Of a stretch of 64,000 bases of DNA, positions 61,830 through 64,000 are shown piece after piece; within the stretch, counting starts at the first letter, position 1, and every line of letters starts with the position of its first letter. Location of the stretch: the NCBI GenBank assembly GCA_963827335.1, contig CAWHAP010000018.1:310001-374000 (forward strand), read 5' to 3'. The notes under the pieces are model-generated. The model did no database searches. It worked only from the letters and a program-made list of their open reading frames with translations, and was not told the DNA's origin. The DNA comes from DASQMT01 sp963827335. GTDB taxonomy: Bacteria; Actinomycetota; Thermoleophilia; Solirubrobacterales; Solirubrobacteraceae. Made by a program: the position numbers and the translations under genes.

Positions 61830-62942
61830 GTGCGGACGATCGTCATCTCCGACCTGCACCTCGGCGCCGCGTCCGGCAAGGACCTGGCCAGGCGGCCCGA
61901 GCTGCGCGCCCCGCTGCTCGCCGCCCTGCGCGACGCCGACCGCCTCGTCGTCCTCGGCGACGGCCTGGAGCTGCGCGAGGCGCCGCACCGCGACGCGGCG
62001 GAGCTTGCGGGCCCGTTCTTCGCCGACGCGGGCCGCGCGCTCGGCCCGGAGGGCGAGATCCTCATGCTGGCCGGCAACCACGACCACGGGCTCGTCGCCG
62101 GCTGGATCGACACGCGGCTGCAGTCCGAGCCGTCCGGCTTCCTCGGCCTGTCCGAGCCGGTCGACCCGGTCGCCGCCGGCCCGCTGGCGGTCCGCCTCGC
62201 CGAGCTCGCCGCGCCCGCCCGGCTGCGGATCGCCTACCCGGGCGTGTGGCTCCGCGACGACGTCTACGCGATCCACGGGCACTACCTCGACCTGCACTCG
62301 ACGACGCCGACGTTCGAGCGGCTCGCCGCCGGGGCGATGGCCCGCTGGGTCGTGCGGCTGCCCGAGACGGGGGCGCGGCCCGACGACTACGAGGCGGCGC
62401 TCGCGCCCCTCTACGCGTTCCTGCACCAGCTCACGCAGCGCTCCGCCCACGCCGCGGTCAGCGCCGGCGCGGGCGCCTCGGCGCGCGCGTGGGTCGCGAT
62501 GGCGGGGGAGGGCCGGGCGCGCCATCCGCTGCGCGCGGCGACGCTCGGCACGGCCTACGTCGCCGCCGTCGCGGTGATCAACCGGCTCGGGCTCGGGCCC
62601 GTCGACCGCGACCTCTCCGGCGGCGCGCTGCGCCGCGGCGGGCTGCGCGGCATCCGCGAGGTGCTCACCCGGCTCGGCGTGACCGCGCCGCACGTCGTCT
62701 TCGGCCACACGCACCGCTCCGGCCCGTGGCCGCGCGACGACCCCGGGGAGTGGCGCACGCCCGCCGGCACGCGCCTGCACAACACCGGCTCGTGGGTCTA
62801 CCAGCCGCACTTCCTGTCGGCCGAGCCGAACGCGTCCCCCTACTGGCCCGGCACCGCCGTGGTGCTCGAGGACGGCGGGGCCCCGCGGCTCATCCGGATG
62901 CTGGGCGAGCGGAGCCACCCGGAGCTGCGACCCCGGGGGTGA
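61830..62942 (+). CDS. calcineurin-like metallophosphoesterase
   Basis: 370 residues. Metal motifs in order: ISDLHLGA (Asp8/His10), VVLGDGLELRE, LAGNHDHG, AIHGHYLDL, and FGHTHRSG. A hydrophobic stretch near 230-250 (LGTAYVAAVAVINRLGLG) may be a membrane-associated insert. Divergent from the CoA transferase by 20 bp; overlaps the convergent thioredoxin-fold gene by 53 bp. Confidence 0.9.
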   Translation: MRTIVISDLHLGAASGKDLARRPELRAPLLAALRDADRLVVLGDGLELREAPHRDAAELAGPFFADAGRALGPEGEILMLAGNHDHGLVAGWIDTRLQSEPSGFLGLSEPVDPVAAGPLAVRLAELAAPARLRIAYPGVWLRDDVYAIHGHYLDLHSTTPTFERLAAGAMARWVVRLPETGARPDDYEAALAPLYAFLHQLTQRSAHAAVSAGAGASARAWVAMAGEGRARHPLRAATLGTAYVAAVAVINRLGLGPVDRDLSGGALRRGGLRGIREVLTRLGVTAPHVVFGHTHRSGPWPRDDPGEWRTPAGTRLHNTGSWVYQPHFLSAEPNASPYWPGTAVVLEDGGAPRLIRMLGERSHPELRPRG

Positions 62943-63663
62943 AGCAGGTCGCGTGGCAGGTCACGCCGGGGCCGATCGCGAGGTCGAGCACGCCCTCGGT
63001 GTGGTGCGGGTGCTCGATCAGCGGGACGCAGCCGGGGCCGTCCACCGCGACGGTGCGGCCGCCGGCCGTGACCTCGCCCGCGCCGTCGAGCACCGCCCAG
63101 ACGCCGCCGGCCTCGTAGGGGCCGCTGTAGGCGCCCGGCTGGTCCTCGGTCTGCGCCGGGAGCAGCACGCCCTCCGCGTCCTCCGGGCGCACGGGCGGGA
63201 CGAGCTCGCGCTCGACGCCGAGCAGCGCCTGGATCTCGCGCTCGGTCTCGTGGTAGGCGCCCTCGCCGTAGTGCAGCGAGTACAGCGCCCCCTGCTGGTC
63301 CCACAGGTACCGCGCCGGCCAGCCCTCGTTGCCGTAGAGGTCCCAGATCTCGAGCTGCTCGTCGATCACGACGGGGTACTCGATCCCGAGCCGGCCGACC
63401 GCGGCGACGGCGTGCTCCGTCACGCGCGCGGGCAGGAAGCCGCCGGTGTGCACGCCGATCACCCGCAGCCCGTCGGCGGCGTAGCGCGCGTGCCACGCCT
63501 TGAGGTAGGGCATGGTGCGCAGCGAGTTCACGCGGCAGAAGTCCCAGAACTCCACGAGCACCGGGCGGCCGCGCTGCTTGTCCATGCGCAGCGACGCGAC
63601 GTTGACCCACGGCAGCCGGCCGGGGAACGGGGGCGCCGGGATGGCGTGCTCCGGAGCGCGCAT
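62890..63663 (-). CDS. thioredoxin-fold (redoxin) protein lacking CxxC
   Basis: 257 residues from ATG 63663. VLVEFWDFCRVNSLRTMPYLKAWHARYAADGLRVIGVHTGGF aligns with the DipZ/TlpA-type pattern FWTYSCINCLRT, but both active cysteines are replaced (Arg and Ser), with one Cys43 shifted by a position. The C-terminal half (from about 130: IWDLYGNEGWPARYLWDQQGALY) keeps the family fold and cis-Pro region. Probably not a dithiol oxidoreductase; perhaps a one-Cys peroxidase or binding protein. Confidence 0.8.
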   Translation of the reverse strand: MRAPEHAIPAPPFPGRLPWVNVASLRMDKQRGRPVLVEFWDFCRVNSLRTMPYLKAWHARYAADGLRVIGVHTGGFLPARVTEHAVAAVGRLGIEYPVVIDEQLEIWDLYGNEGWPARYLWDQQGALYSLHYGEGAYHETEREIQALLGVERELVPPVRPEDAEGVLLPAQTEDQPGAYSGPYEAGGVWAVLDGAGEVTAGGRTVAVDGPGCVPLIEHPHHTEGVLDLAIGPGVTCHATCFTPGVAAPGGSARPASG

Positions 63664-63792
63664 CGCGAGCGAAGCTAGCAGCGCCGCCGCCGGGAATTGG
63701 CACGACCGGCGCAACTTCTGGCGCCTACGGTGTTCTATTCGCAGTCACGGGCCGTTCTGGCCCGAGTACCACCTTCTGAGGAGGAGAACCAC

Positions 63793-64000
63793 TTGCGCAA
63801 GCTGCTCACCGGTGCGCTCGCCGTGTCCGCCACGCTCGCGATCGGCGTCGCCGGCGTCGGAGTCGCGACCGCCGACCCCAACGACGGCGAGGCCACGCTC
63901 GAGGTCACGGCCAAGCCGACCAACGCGGGGACGAAGAGGAAGCCGAAGAACACGACCGTCGGTTTCGATCTCAAGGTCAACAAGCCCGCCACGACCGTCG
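63793..64000 (+). CDS. secreted protein (partial, 5' end only)
   Basis: First 69 residues, running off the right edge. TTG 63793 is set by a strong GAGGAGGAGA ribosome site. RKLLTGALAVSATLAIGVAGVGVATADP is a Sec signal peptide with cleavage near ATA-DP; the mature start is Lys/Thr-rich (KPTNAGTKRKPKNTTVGF), a type common in secreted Thermoleophilia proteins. No domain is visible yet. Confidence 0.7.
   Translation, partial: MRKLLTGALAVSATLAIGVAGVGVATADPNDGEATLEVTAKPTNAGTKRKPKNTTVGFDLKVNKPATTV

Noticed and set aside
63735..63992. Minus-strand open frame at the right edge
   Set aside because: It is antisense to a gene with a clear ribosome site and signal peptide.

Overview
The window is a very GC-rich chromosomal segment with strong C/G preference at third codon positions, frequent GTG and TTG starts and more than twenty 4-base stop/start overlaps. 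The gene set points to an actinobacterium, most plausibly a soil member of the Thermoleophilia (Solirubrobacterales: Solirubrobacter, Conexibacter and relatives). It includes SigB/SigF-type partner switching, a Ku/LigD end-joining system, a poxvirus/eukaryote-type topoisomerase IB, a WS/DGAT acyltransferase and many small stress proteins. This placement is inference from gene content. No rRNA, tRNA, CRISPR array, insertion sequence, integrase or phage gene was seen.

Layout. 1-5.6 kb: a truncated ParB-like gene, a partner-switching cluster (STAS proteins and RsbW-type ATPases), DUF1360, two small stress genes, a DJ-1/PfpI protein and a SigB/SigF-type sigma factor. 5.6-14.1 kb: CsbD-like and acidic small proteins, a PAS-GAF-SpoIIE phosphatase, a ferritin-like protein, a Crp-type regulator, a membrane protein, a second (RpoD-like) sigma factor, a small gene under a perfect SOS box, RsgA, and another STAS/ATPase pair. 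14.2-24.3 kb: a DNA-repair-rich stretch with LigD (phosphoesterase-ligase), Ku, topoisomerase IB and a stand-alone LigD polymerase, interleaved with a third STAS/ATPase pair, an antiporter and metabolic genes. 24.3-30.2 kb: transaldolase-transketolase operon, a DUF2334 deacetylase-like protein and a divergent asparaginase. 30.4-37.7 kb: a full-length glutamate synthase large subunit without an adjacent small subunit, a lipoprotein, a GlsB-type membrane protein, and a divergent LysR/DMT transporter pair. 37.7-39.1 kb: a 1.4 kb gene-free repeat island. 39.1-44.3 kb: two PLP enzymes, NUDIX, flavin monooxygenase, TetR, GNAT. 44.4-48.5 kb: a 1365-residue secreted sugar-dehydrogenase-like multidomain protein. 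48.5-56.4 kb: a GMC oxidoreductase/AttH-like/GntR operon, a second operon with HAD, a related AttH-like protein and FxsA, and a MIP18-type Fe-S assembly factor. 56.5-64 kb: WS/DGAT, TauE/SafE, M28 peptidase, IspH, CoA transferase, metallophosphoesterase, a thioredoxin-fold protein lacking its CxxC, and the start of a secreted protein.

How it works together. The dominant theme is general stress response. A sigma factor, an intact and a degenerate kinase, several antagonists and a SpoIIE phosphatase lie close together. A repeated promoter pattern, GTT(T/A/C)-N15/16-GGGTA, lies in front of an anti-sigma gene, two small stress genes, a STAS gene, a Pro-rich peptide/antiporter operon and the transaldolase-transketolase operon. 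This lets a likely regulon be read from the DNA. DNA end repair sits next to this signalling. The least explained item is the repeat island at 37.69-39.11 kb: a 76/78-bp tandem array with dimeric higher-order structure, four tandem hairpins, then a 106-bp tandem array that carries the same core motif in the opposite orientation.
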